Below are positions 9,637 through 18,571 of a stretch of 64,000 nt of DNA, in pieces (position 1 is the stretch's first letter; each line of letters opens with the position of its first letter). Position numbers and translations under genes: made by a program. The notes under the pieces were generated by a model, which did not search any database, had not been told where the DNA came from, and saw only the letters and a list, made by a program, of their open reading frames with translations. This stretch comes from Yersinia enterocolitica (GTDB taxonomy: Bacteria > Pseudomonadota > Gammaproteobacteria > Enterobacterales > Enterobacteriaceae): NCBI GenBank assembly GCA_002082245.2, contig NBTC02000002.1, positions 3,968,001 through 4,032,000 on the forward strand, in the 5' to 3' direction.

Positions 9637-11127
9637 ATGCAAAGTATTATAAAAATTCACCCGCTGGATAATGTTGCTGTCGCACTGCAAGACCTGGCCG
9701 CAGATGAAGTCATTGAAACCGGTGAGCTCAGCGTTAAGCTGGCTCAGCCGGTGGCCCGTGGCCATAAGTTTGCTTTAACAGCGATCGAACCGGGTCAGAT
9801 GATCGTTAAGTATGGTTTGCCTATTGGCCATGCATTAATTCTCATCCAACCGGGCGAACATATTCATTCGCAAAATGCCAAGACTAACCTCAGTGATCTG
9901 GATGAGTATCAATATCAGCCGGAATTCAGTGACCTGCCACCACAAATGGCAGATCGTGAGGTACAAATCTACCGTCGTGCTAACGGTAATGTGGGGATTC
10001 GCAACGAATTGTGGATAGTGCCGACTGTTGGTTGCGTGAATGGCATCGCCCGCCAAATCCAGCAGCGTTTCCTGAAAGAGACTCAGGATGCAGAAGGTAT
10101 TGATGGTGTTTATCTGTTCAGCCACCCATTCGGTTGTTCACAACTGGGTCAGGATCATGAAAATACCCGTACCATGCTGCAAAACATGGTACGTCACCCT
10201 AACGCGGGTGCGGTGCTGGTGATTGGCCTGGGTTGTGAAAACAATCAGGTAGATGTTTTCCAAACTACGCTGGGCAAGGTTGATGAAGATCGCGTGCACT
10301 TTATGGTCTGCCAGCAGCAGGATGATGAAGTTGAAGCCGGTTTAGAGCATTTACATGCGCTCTATCAGGTGATGCGTAATGACCAACGGGTGCCGGGCAA
10401 ACTGAGTGAACTGAAATTTGGTCTGGAATGTGGCGGCTCTGATGGTTTGTCCGGTATTACGGCTAACCCTCTGCTGGGGCGCTTCTCTGACTATGTTATT
10501 GCGAATGGCGGAACTTCTGTACTGACCGAAGTACCGGAGATGTTCGGTGCGGAACGTATTCTGATGAGCCGTTGCCGCGATGAAGCGACTTTTGAAAAGA
10601 CGGTCAGTATGGTCAATGATTTCAAACAGTACTTTATCGCTCACAACCAACCGATTTATGAAAACCCATCACCGGGTAATAAAGCGGGCGGTATCACCAC
10701 ATTGGAAGAGAAATCCCTTGGTTGCACCCAGAAAGCGGGTCAGAGCAAAGTGGTCGATGTACTGAAATATGGCGAGCGCTTGCAACGTCCCGGCTTGAAC
10801 CTGCTCAGCGCACCGGGCAATGATGCGGTGGCAACCAGTGCTTTGGCGGGTGCTGGCTGCCATATGGTGCTGTTCAGTACTGGTCGTGGCACACCTTACG
10901 GTGGTTTTGTACCGACGGTGAAACTGGCAACCAACAGTGAATTGGCAGCGAAAAAGCCACATTGGATTGATTTTGATGCTGGTAAGTTGATTCACGGCAC
11001 CTCAATGGATACCTTGTTGACTGAGTTTGTCGAGTTGATTGTCGACATTGCCAATGGTAAACCGGCGCGCAATGAAGTGAATGATTTCCGCGAACTGGCG
11101 ATCTTTAAAAGTGGTGTAACCTTGTAA
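9637..11127 (+). CDS. uxaA: UxaA, altronate dehydratase
   Basis: This 496-residue protein (E. coli 495) has an N-terminal SAF domain (about residues 1-95) followed by the large UxaA dehydratase domain, with conserved GLECGGSDGLSGITANP around residue 265 and GNKAGGITTLEEKSLGC around residue 347. It dehydrates altronate to 2-keto-3-deoxygluconate with an iron-type metal. The 10-bp gap after uxaB implies co-translation. It is the last gene of the operon; an ERIC element follows. Confidence 0.95.
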   Translation: MQSIIKIHPLDNVAVALQDLAADEVIETGELSVKLAQPVARGHKFALTAIEPGQMIVKYGLPIGHALILIQPGEHIHSQNAKTNLSDLDEYQYQPEFSDLPPQMADREVQIYRRANGNVGIRNELWIVPTVGCVNGIARQIQQRFLKETQDAEGIDGVYLFSHPFGCSQLGQDHENTRTMLQNMVRHPNAGAVLVIGLGCENNQVDVFQTTLGKVDEDRVHFMVCQQQDDEVEAGLEHLHALYQVMRNDQRVPGKLSELKFGLECGGSDGLSGITANPLLGRFSDYVIANGGTSVLTEVPEMFGAERILMSRCRDEATFEKTVSMVNDFKQYFIAHNQPIYENPSPGNKAGGITTLEEKSLGCTQKAGQSKVVDVLKYGERLQRPGLNLLSAPGNDAVATSALAGAGCHMVLFSTGRGTPYGGFVPTVKLATNSELAAKKPHWIDFDAGKLIHGTSMDTLLTEFVELIVDIANGKPARNEVNDFRELAIFKSGVTL

Positions 11128-11184
11128 ATAGTATGTCTTTCGAATAATATGAAACGGTGTTTTATTTTTTATAAATAAGCTCCG

Positions 11185-11377
<193 letters not shown>

Positions 11378-11434
11378 GGTTCATTATTAACAGTCAGACT
11401 CAGTGCGGGTAACTGCACTTCAGGACTCCCCACC

Positions 11435-11986
11435 ATGACCTTCTATTGGTTTGCTCAATCCATTGGTGTACTGGCATTTTTTGTCGGTATCACCATGTTT
11501 TTCAACCGTGATGAACGGCGTTTCAAACTTCAACTTTCCGCATACAGTGCCATTATTGGTTGCCACTTCTTCCTGATGGGAGCCAGTGCTGCCGGCAGTA
11601 GTGCCATGCTTAACGCATTACGTAATCTGGTAGCCGCTAAAACGCGCAGTAATATTGCGATGATGGTCTTTATCATCCTGACGCTGACTTTTGGTATTTG
11701 GCGTATGCAACATGCGGTGGAAATATTGCCCATTTTTGGCACGGTAATTAGTACTTGGGCACTGTTTCGCACCCATGGGCTGACCACCCGTTGTGTGATG
11801 TGGGTCTCCACCGTCTGCTGGGTTATCCATAACGTATGGTTGGGCTCTATTGGTGGCTCATTAATTGAAGGCAGTTTCTTACTGCTAAACGGTTTTAATA
11901 TTATCCGTTTCCGCCGCCTGCAACTTAAAGGAATAGACCCTTTCCGGGTTGAGAAGAAAGCGGTAAAAGAAGACGCCGCCCAATAA
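11435..11986 (+). CDS. ygjV: YgjV, inner membrane protein
   Basis: This 183-residue protein has the same length as E. coli YgjV and strong similarity along its length (for example VFFNRDERRFK-like FFNRDERRFK at residues 23-32, VISTWALFR near 105, and SIGGSLIEGSFLLLNG near 145). About five to six hydrophobic segments predict an integral inner membrane protein (Imp-YgjV family). No function is established. It lies next to sstT, as in E. coli, but is convergent with it. Confidence 0.9.
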   Translation: MTFYWFAQSIGVLAFFVGITMFFNRDERRFKLQLSAYSAIIGCHFFLMGASAAGSSAMLNALRNLVAAKTRSNIAMMVFIILTLTFGIWRMQHAVEILPIFGTVISTWALFRTHGLTTRCVMWVSTVCWVIHNVWLGSIGGSLIEGSFLLLNGFNIIRFRRLQLKGIDPFRVEKKAVKEDAAQ

Positions 11987-12032
11987 AACTGGGGGCTGTA
12001 ATCGCCCCCACGGGTTATGACACTATCCTGAT

Positions 12033-13289
12033 TCAGATGCTTTTACGGTTCGCCAGTGGATCTGGATTAGCCAATCTGGCATCGTCTGCCTGGCAGGCTG
12101 CGGCAGTGAACAGCACATCGGTGGAGGAGTTCAGGGCGGTTTCGGCTGAATCCTGTAACACACCGATAATGAAACCAACTGCGACCACTTGCATTGCTAT
12201 TTCGTTTGGAATACCAAACATGCCGCAAGCCAATGGGATCAGCAACAGCGAGCCACCGGCAACCCCGGATGCACCACAGGCACAGACCGCAGCCACTACA
12301 CTCAGCAACAGCGCTGTGGGTAAATCAACCGGAATACCCAGCGTATGTACCGCCGCCAGTGTCAGCACGGTGATAGTAATTGCCGCGCCGGCCATGTTAA
12401 TGGTGGCACCCAATGGAATGGAGACTGAGTAAGTGTCTTCATTCAGGTTCATCTTCTTACACATTTCCATATTTACGGGAATGTTAGCCGCTGAACTGCG
12501 GGTAAAGAAGGCGGTTACACCACTTTCACGCAAGCAGGCAAAGACCAGTGGATATGGGTTACGGCGAATTTTCCAATACACAATCAGTGGGTTTATTACT
12601 AATGCCACCAGTAACATACAGCCAATTAATACGATGAGTAGCTGTGCGTAACCCAGTAACACGCCAAAACCCGTTTCTGCCATGGTGGAGGCAACCAAGC
12701 CAAAAATACCCAGCGGCGCAAAACGGATAACCACTCGTACCACTTTGGTCACCGCATCAGACATATCATTAATTAAGGCTTTAGTGGTATCCGCAGCATG
12801 ACGCAAGGCAATACCCAAGCCCACGGCCCAGGCCAGAATGCCGATATAGTTGGCATTGAGCAGCGCATGAATCGGGTTAGCAATTATGCTGTTCAGCAAG
12901 CCTTTCAGTACTTCTACAATCCCACCGGGAGGGGTGATTTCAGCAGTATTGGTCGCCAGAATAAGGGTGGATGGGAACATAAAGCTAACCACCACAGCAA
13001 TCAATGCGGCTGAAAAGGTACCCAATAGATACAAAAACAGAATAGGGCGGATACTGGTTTTTTGCCCCTGTTTATGGTTGGCAATGGAGGCCATGACCAG
13101 CATCAAAACCAATATCGGTGCAACAGCTTTCAATGCACCAACGAATAATGTACCGAGCAGACCAACGGCTGTAGCTGCAGGGGTAGAGACCACGGCCAAA
13201 ATGATACCCGCCACCAAACCGACCAGTATTTGTTTAACTAAACTACCACGGGCGATAAACCCGATAAATCCAGATGGTGTCTTTTCCAT
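12033..13289 (-). CDS. sstT: SstT, sodium:serine/threonine symporter
   Basis: This 418-residue dicarboxylate/amino acid:cation symporter (DAACS) has about eight membrane helices and re-entrant loops. The conserved segments are [18 protein letters not shown] (around residue 265), NMAGAAITI and the glycine-rich [20 protein letters not shown]. Length and sequence match E. coli SstT, which takes up serine and threonine with Na+. It is convergent with ygjV and 319 bp downstream of alx. Confidence 0.95.
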   Translation of the reverse strand: MEKTPSGFIGFIARGSLVKQILVGLVAGIILAVVSTPAATAVGLLGTLFVGALKAVAPILVLMLVMASIANHKQGQKTSIRPILFLYLLGTFSAALIAVVVSFMFPSTLILATNTAEITPPGGIVEVLKGLLNSIIANPIHALLNANYIGILAWAVGLGIALRHAADTTKALINDMSDAVTKVVRVVIRFAPLGIFGLVASTMAETGFGVLLGYAQLLIVLIGCMLLVALVINPLIVYWKIRRNPYPLVFACLRESGVTAFFTRSSAANIPVNMEMCKKMNLNEDTYSVSIPLGATINMAGAAITITVLTLAAVHTLGIPVDLPTALLLSVVAAVCACGASGVAGGSLLLIPLACGMFGIPNEIAMQVVAVGFIIGVLQDSAETALNSSTDVLFTAAACQADDARLANPDPLANRKSI

Positions 13290-13608
13290 AGTTTTCCAGT
13301 GATGCCTCTTCCCAAGTTAAACTTGTTTTATTTTTTTACCCATTTAGCACTCAAACCGGAACGGGACTGAGCGCTTATGTTCACACCTGTAACTTAATAT
13401 TATTTGTAACTGGGTGTGTTTGCTTTGACAGTATAAGGGAATCTATTGGCGAGGAAAAAGACAATCAGCAAAATCCAATACGGATCAATATTGCATAACA
13501 TTTCGTTTACATTTATGTGATCGTAATAACATTTGGTGAGTGGCGAAATATACGGGATAAATGCGGGGTTATTACTCCCCCGCATAATAGATTGTAGCGT
13601 CAGGCAGC
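13290..13608. other. Intergenic region between alx and sstT
   Basis: This 319-bp, AT-rich region should contain the sstT promoter (minus strand). A hairpin at about 13562-13584 (GCGGGG/CCCCGC on the minus strand) just after the alx stop may end alx transcription, but only a weak T run follows. No repeat element was seen. A 61-codon frame here (13400-13585) was judged doubtful. Confidence 0.5.
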
Positions 13609-14595
13609 TTACTTGTGGATAGTCTTATCTGCTGCTAAACGGCGGTCTGCACGATGATTTACCCAGACATTAATTAACAATGTCAGTGCCAGAATACCGG
13701 CTACCACACCTAATGAAATGCCAATAGGGATATGGAACAGGTCAATAATCATCATTTTGATACCGATAAACACCAGAATGACGGATAAACCATACTTCAA
13801 CATTGAGAAGCGTTCGGCCACGTTTGCGAGTAAGAAATACATGGCACGCAGACCTAAAATAGCGAACAGATTAGAGGTCAACACAATAAAGGGATCGGTG
13901 GTCACCGCGAAGATAGCTGGGATGCTGTCAACGGCAAAAATCACATCACTTAGCTCAACCAGAATTAATACCAGCACTAGTGGTGTTGCATAGAGCAGGC
14001 CATTTTTACGCACAGTAAAGCGGTCGCCATGTAACTCATCCGTCATGCGTAAGTGATTACGAATCCAGCGAACCAGTGGTTTCTCACCGATGGGAGTATC
14101 GTCTTCTTTTGCCAATGCCATTTTGATACCGGTAAACAGCAGGAAAGCACCAAACAGATACAGGATCCAACTGAATTGCGACACCAGCCAACTGCCGGCG
14201 AAGATCATAATAGTACGCAGTACAATCGCACCCAGCACACCGTAAATCAGTACCCGGCGCTGCAAATTGGCAGGAACAGCAAAATAGCTAAACAGCATTA
14301 ACCAAACGAAGACGTTATCTACGGCGAGTGCTTTCTCGATCAGATAGCCAGTCAGGAAGGCAAGTGCTTGCTTGTCGGCGATATCACGCCCCACTGTTTC
14401 GGCCAGATACCACCAAAAACCAGCATTAAACAGTAAAGACAAACTAATCCACACTAGAGACCAGCAGGCAGCCTGACGCAGTGTCATGGTTTGTGCACCA
14501 CGACGCCCCTGTAGGAGTAAATCGATGGCAAGCATAATCGTCACGATAACAGCAAAACCACCCCACAATAAGGGAGTACCCACGGTATTCATCAT
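13609..14595 (-). CDS. alx: Alx, TerC-family inner membrane manganese exporter
   Basis: This 328-residue TerC-family protein (E. coli Alx 321 aa) has about nine hydrophobic segments. The conserved acidic motifs are [20 protein letters not shown] (near residue 83) and [20 protein letters not shown] (near 217). E. coli Alx is induced by alkaline pH and manganese and exports Mn2+. The ATG at 14595 has AGAGG 7 nt upstream; the next codon is also ATG. The leader carries a yybP-ykoY riboswitch, so expression is most likely controlled by Mn2+ and pH. Confidence 0.94.
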   Translation of the reverse strand: MMNTVGTPLLWGGFAVIVTIMLAIDLLLQGRRGAQTMTLRQAACWSLVWISLSLLFNAGFWWYLAETVGRDIADKQALAFLTGYLIEKALAVDNVFVWLMLFSYFAVPANLQRRVLIYGVLGAIVLRTIMIFAGSWLVSQFSWILYLFGAFLLFTGIKMALAKEDDTPIGEKPLVRWIRNHLRMTDELHGDRFTVRKNGLLYATPLVLVLILVELSDVIFAVDSIPAIFAVTTDPFIVLTSNLFAILGLRAMYFLLANVAERFSMLKYGLSVILVFIGIKMMIIDLFHIPIGISLGVVAGILALTLLINVWVNHRADRRLAADKTIHK

Positions 14596-14611
14596 TCATA
14601 AACCTCTTAAA

Positions 14612-14644
14612 AACAAAAACGGCCAACGTCGGAAGACGCTAGCC
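14612..14644 (-). terminator. Hairpin with U tract in the alx leader
   Basis: A 10-bp stem (GGCTAGCGTC with GACGTTGGCC, with G-U pairs) and a TTCC loop is followed by GTTTTTGTTTTT on the minus strand. It sits between the aptamer and the alx ribosome-binding site and is a likely riboswitch expression-platform terminator. Confidence 0.75.
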
Positions 14645-14663
14645 GCTATGTCTGAGCTGCAAG

Positions 14664-14812
14664 CAAACCTCGCCTTCCGGCAAGGTCTCACTTACAACAC
14701 CGATAATGTAACAACACCCATAGGTGCTAGTACATAATGAGGTTGCCCGGTAACCGGGTGCTTTCGCACCGTAATGACGGCTGACCGGCAATGAAGTTAC
14801 TCCCCTTTGCCG
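14664..14812 (-). ncRNA. yybP-ykoY manganese riboswitch (pH-responsive element of alx)
   Basis: On the minus strand the leader contains GGGGAGTAAC, CGTCATTACGG, GGGCAACCTC and the 3' paired arm GAGACCTTGCC/GGCGAGGTTT, which are the hallmark boxes of the yybP-ykoY aptamer. In E. coli the same element (PRE, SraF) senses Mn2+ and responds to alkaline transcription kinetics. The boundaries are approximate. Confidence 0.85.
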
Positions 14813-14859
14813 CGCAAAAATAATGGAAAATGGGCTGCTGGTCAATCATTGAAAGTAAA

Positions 14860-15855
14860 TTAACTTACAGCCGGTGGCTGGGTATCGGCTGGGAAAATAA
14901 CCCCAGTCTGGCGGCGAATATCTGTTTGAATACGCGAGGTGAGCAACGACAACTGCAAACCAGCGTGTTCTACCTGCGCATTTTCCACCAAATTGGCAAA
15001 AACCTCAGCTTCATACAGCATAGTATTAATATGCTGTGGCAGCGTCAGATCCACCGAATGGCCCCCTCTTGGGGTAAAGGCGATAGACAGACATTCAGAG
15101 ATACTTTCAATAATCAGCGAACCATCCTCCCCCTGAATTTCACTGGGGATATCTGATTGGCTGACTTTTGAATGGATGAGAACCACATCAAAATCGCCAT
15201 AATTCATACAGACGGTGCCGTGGGCATCGACCCCACTGGGGAGCAAACTGGCGCTGGCCAGTACTGATTTCGGCTCGCCCCATAATGCCAGTGCGCTAGC
15301 CAAACAGTAGTAACCAATATCCATGATTGAGCCATTAGAAAAGGCCGGGTTAAAGGTGTTGGGATTTTCGCCGTTCAGGTAGCGCTGGTAACGTGATGAA
15401 TATTGGCAGAAGTTAATGGTGACTTTACGTAATTTTCCCACCTTGGGCAGTGCCTGCTTTAACTGAATAAAGTTAGGCAGATAGGCAGTTTTAAAAGCTT
15501 CAAATAGCACGACCTGATGTTCGCGGGCACAGGCAACCAGCGCTTCGACTTCAGCCAGATTTGATGCCAGCGATTTCTCGCAAATAACGTGTTTTTTATG
15601 GCTGAGGAACAATCTTGCCTGGGGATAATGTAGGGAGTTCGGGCTGGCAATATACACCGCATCAATCTGGTCACTCGTCGCCAAGGCTTCCAGATTATCA
15701 AAGCAGTCAGTAACGTTGTAATCATCGCCAAACTCTTGGGCCTGTTCCAGCTTACGGGAGTAAACGGCAACCAGTTTCATCTTGCCACTTTCGTGGGCGG
15801 CATCAACAAAGCGTGCGGTGATCCAATTAGTGCCAATAACAGCGAAGCGAATCAT
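14860..15855 (-). CDS. ygjR: YgjR, putative NAD(P)-dependent oxidoreductase (Gfo/Idh/MocA family)
   Basis: This 331-residue protein has an N-terminal Rossmann domain (FAVIGTNWITARFVDAA at the start; the catalytic EK-type motif appears as VICEKSLASN near residue 95) and a C-terminal GFO/IDH/MocA domain. It is close to E. coli YgjR. Most family members have EKP; here the proline is replaced by serine (EKS). The substrate is unknown. It sits directly upstream of the alx leader on the same strand, as in E. coli. Confidence 0.88.
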   Translation of the reverse strand: MIRFAVIGTNWITARFVDAAHESGKMKLVAVYSRKLEQAQEFGDDYNVTDCFDNLEALATSDQIDAVYIASPNSLHYPQARLFLSHKKHVICEKSLASNLAEVEALVACAREHQVVLFEAFKTAYLPNFIQLKQALPKVGKLRKVTINFCQYSSRYQRYLNGENPNTFNPAFSNGSIMDIGYYCLASALALWGEPKSVLASASLLPSGVDAHGTVCMNYGDFDVVLIHSKVSQSDIPSEIQGEDGSLIIESISECLSIAFTPRGGHSVDLTLPQHINTMLYEAEVFANLVENAQVEHAGLQLSLLTSRIQTDIRRQTGVIFPADTQPPAVS

Positions 15856-15934
15856 AGTGAACTCCGTTACTACAGAAGAAAAACACGTTGAACCGCCAGA
15901 TGGTTACACCCACAGGGAGATTTTCTTGGCGAAT

Positions 15935-16013
15935 TCCCTTCGTACTTGACGTTACAGGGGGCGCTATGTTCACTTGCTTGCCGCCTGTCTGCCCCTTGAA
16001 ATCTATTCGGTAT
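15935..16013. repeat. ERIC remnant lacking the core
   Basis: The segment has terminal arms CCCTTCGTACTTGACGTTAC and CTATTCGGTAT around a shortened interior with TTCACTTGCTTGCCGCCTG. The central palindrome is missing. It lies between ygjP and ygjR. Confidence 0.5.
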
Positions 16014-16031
16014 GGCTTTGTAAATCAAATA

Positions 16032-16535
16032 CTAATAAATCGCACCAAACAGATCCAAATGAGTCAGATAGAGGCGAGTGTCAAACTCTAACTGATGATA
16101 TTGCGGCTCCATATGGCAGCACAAACTATAGAATGCTTTGTTGTGATCTTTCTCTTTCAAATGCGCCAATTCATGAACCACTATCATTTTTAGGAAGGCT
16201 TCTGGCGCGTTTTTAAACACAGTGGCGACCCGAATCTCTGCTTTTGCTTTCAATTTGCCACCTTGCACCCTGGAAATTGCGGTATGCAGGCCGAGAGCAT
16301 GCTTCATCACCTGAATTTTACTGTCGTAGGCCACTTTACTTAACGGCTGAGCGTTGCGTAGATACTGGTTTTTTAAATCAACCGTGTATTGATACAACAT
16401 CTTATCCGTATTGTAATCATGGGATTGTGGATAGCGCTGACGTAATACATTCCCCAGACGCTGCTCGGTGATGAGTTGGCGTACCTGAGACTGTAAGTTT
16501 TCGGAATAACCTTGCAGATAAGTCAGTTCCTGCAT
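16032..16535 (-). CDS. ygjP: YgjP, M48-type metal-dependent hydrolase (YgjP/WrbA-like domain family)
   Basis: This 167-residue protein is collinear with E. coli YgjP (167 aa). The zinc-binding signature HELAHLKEKDHNKAFY lies around residues 123-138, with KLKAKAEIRVATVFKNAPE before it. The fold is that of a gluzincin-like metallohydrolase (DUF45). A nucleotide pyrophosphatase activity has been reported for the E. coli protein, but the physiological role is unclear. It is a cytosolic protein with no signal peptide. Confidence 0.9.
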   Translation of the reverse strand: MQELTYLQGYSENLQSQVRQLITEQRLGNVLRQRYPQSHDYNTDKMLYQYTVDLKNQYLRNAQPLSKVAYDSKIQVMKHALGLHTAISRVQGGKLKAKAEIRVATVFKNAPEAFLKMIVVHELAHLKEKDHNKAFYSLCCHMEPQYHQLEFDTRLYLTHLDLFGAIY

Positions 16536-16655
16536 ATGTATTTGCTCTGGCTAAGTTAGTCAATCAATTGATGGCTGATATGGGCCGATAATAACGTTTT
16601 CCCATCGTTTAGACAAAATCCTATTGTGCAGTTGGGCCAAATCTAATGACTTAAA

Positions 16656-16706
16656 TAAAAAGTATCAGTACCAGCATCACGTTACACTTTGCTGGTACTG
16701 GTTTTT
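16656..16706. terminator. Bidirectional terminator after the autotransporter gene
   Basis: The inverted repeat CAGTACCAGC ... GCTGGTACTG (10 bp) has a 15-nt loop. It is flanked by GTTTTTC on the plus strand and CTTTTTATTT on the minus strand, 27 bp beyond the gene's stop codon. Confidence 0.75.
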
Positions 16707-16732
16707 CGTTAAGAAATTAGTATCTAACTAAT

Positions 16733-18073
16733 TTAAAATTGGTAATTGATACCCAAAGTCGCTTGGGTATCTGAGTAATTGTGCTTACCTAACTGCTGAC
16801 CAAGGTGGCTCCATAGCTTAAGGTTGTTATTGAACTTGCCCTCAACACCTAGTTTCAACTCAGCAATGTTGTTAATTCCTTGCGGTGTAATATGGGCATC
16901 ATCCAGTAATAGCCCTTTATTCCCGTTGCTATTTATCCAATTAGTTTCAATGAACGGTTTGATTTTTAAGGTGTTAGTAGTAGATAAAGTATCAGTGCCA
17001 AGTTCTAGCGTTGTAAGTAATCCTAATTTGGTCGTAACCGTATTGTGCTCTTCTATCTTTATCTGTGGCCCGGTGAGTTCTTTATGTTGCAGCCCACTGC
17101 TACGTTGCAACAATACTTTCGCCTGCGGTTGTACAAATAACTTAGCCTTCTCTTTTTCGATTAATTGAATTTTGTAACCTGTTTCTAACGCCGAGGTGAA
17201 TATATAAGACTTATAATTCGCACCGGTGACGACTTCTGGTGCCTTAACCTGATTATTAAACATTCCGTATTGTGCAAGTAAACCAATATAAGGCCCAAGT
17301 TGACTGATGTTGTTGGCATGCCAGACGCTATATAACCCTAAGTTATAGCCAACTACAGACCCATTAGCTTGATGCTGAGATGTGGTGGAATTGCTACGAC
17401 TGCTGGCTTTACCGATACCGGCAGTTATTCCCAGAATTCCTAGATCATGTTCACCGCTGCTCCATTGGCTTATTTCGCCCCCTAATTGAGTTGAATAGCG
17501 GGTGCCTTTGGTGTGGAGTTGGTCCTGACCGGAGCTAAAGCGGGTTATCGCCCCATTGGTGTTTAACCACATGCCGGTAACTTTTTGCTCGCCCGTCATT
17601 GGGTCAATGTAGGGAGTTTCTCCTTGGCGATGCTGTAGGTCGTCAGTAATAAACATCTGTTGTGCAGCCATTTGGTTGGCAAGATAGCTACCGGCTTGCG
17701 GATTGTGGCCAATGACAAGTGTTGATTTAGCTATATTGTCTACGATATCCGCTCGTGGGATATTGATGCCTGCTTTCGGTTTTTTTCTCTCTTGTAGCTG
17801 CTGTTGTTTTTGAGCAATAGGCTCTGGGGAGAGCACTTTAGCAGCAACGGGTTTTATCGCCTGGAAGAGATCGCTGGCTTCAGTAAATACAGCACCTACT
17901 TCATCGAGTAAACTATCTTTACTATCAGCCCAGGCAGTTGTGCTACCCAATACTAATAACAGAGCGCCAATAGCTTTAGCACAAGGCGTTATACGATAAG
18001 GTGATAAATGGGCGTCAGTAGGTTGCAGTGTTTCTTTGCCACTATCGGGCTGAGTAATATTTGACATATACAT
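16733..18073 (-). CDS. Short autotransporter: beta-barrel with almost no passenger
   Basis: This 446-residue protein has an extended N-terminal signal region (hydrophobic AIGALLLVLGSTTAWA, cleavage about residue 49). A charged, Q/K-rich stretch of about 100 residues follows, and then a region like the autotransporter barrel (about residues 165-446: alternating strands, conserved LGGEISQW, GYNLGLYSVW and GVEGKFNNNL). It ends in the outer-membrane signature NYQF. Classical type Va proteins carry long beta-helix passengers, which are absent here. It could be a degenerate adhesin reduced to its barrel or a genuine short autotransporter. The name is not assigned. The upstream DNA is strongly AT-rich, consistent with foreign origin or H-NS silencing. 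Confidence 0.75.
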   Translation of the reverse strand: MYMSNITQPDSGKETLQPTDAHLSPYRITPCAKAIGALLLVLGSTTAWADSKDSLLDEVGAVFTEASDLFQAIKPVAAKVLSPEPIAQKQQQLQERKKPKAGINIPRADIVDNIAKSTLVIGHNPQAGSYLANQMAAQQMFITDDLQHRQGETPYIDPMTGEQKVTGMWLNTNGAITRFSSGQDQLHTKGTRYSTQLGGEISQWSSGEHDLGILGITAGIGKASSRSNSTTSQHQANGSVVGYNLGLYSVWHANNISQLGPYIGLLAQYGMFNNQVKAPEVVTGANYKSYIFTSALETGYKIQLIEKEKAKLFVQPQAKVLLQRSSGLQHKELTGPQIKIEEHNTVTTKLGLLTTLELGTDTLSTTNTLKIKPFIETNWINSNGNKGLLLDDAHITPQGINNIAELKLGVEGKFNNNLKLWSHLGQQLGKHNYSDTQATLGINYQF

Positions 18074-18571
18074 TTTTTATTTACCTTCCTGGTAATTAAT
18101 GTTAAAAATTTATCAATGACGAGATATATTATTTTCCAACGACAAACATTGGTTTCCTCTCAATGTGTTGCATTTGAATTTGGTTAAAATAAATATAATT
18201 TTTGATGCGATTTAATTAAATAATGATATATTAATTATTTAATTTGTTATGTGAATAAATAATAATATATAATTAATAAACTGTTTAAGTTCGTCTGGTT
18301 GGGTATTTTATATTGAGCCAAAAGAATTTGAGTCATTTGATAATGAGTTAACATGAAAGTAAGCTTTGGTAATGATTGGTATCAGGGTAAAATACGCCAT
18401 TGATTAAGCTATGTTGAGCTATTGGTCAGATTGCTTATCAGGTCATGCCTCTGGCATTTCTGCCTTTTAGCTAGCTTTGGCCTTGCTAAAATGTCATTTA
18501 AGCAAAAAAACATTTTACTGATCGCCCGTTTTAGGGGATAAACAGCCCAAATTTATTATTCAGGAGCGGTG
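18074..18571. other. AT-rich divergent intergenic region
   Basis: This roughly 500-bp region lies between the autotransporter gene and rlmG. The section 18180-18290 is nearly all A and T (runs such as TAATAATATATAATTAATAA). It should contain both promoters. The rlmG site CAGGAG lies just before 18572. No coding frame or ERIC element was seen. Confidence 0.6.

Noticed and set aside
12886..13302. 138-codon frame on the plus strand
   Set aside because: Shadow of sstT on the opposite strand.
13400..13585. 61-codon frame with a hydrophobic stretch between alx and sstT
   Set aside because: No convincing ribosome-binding site or start, AT-rich spacer; could be a small membrane protein but evidence is too weak.
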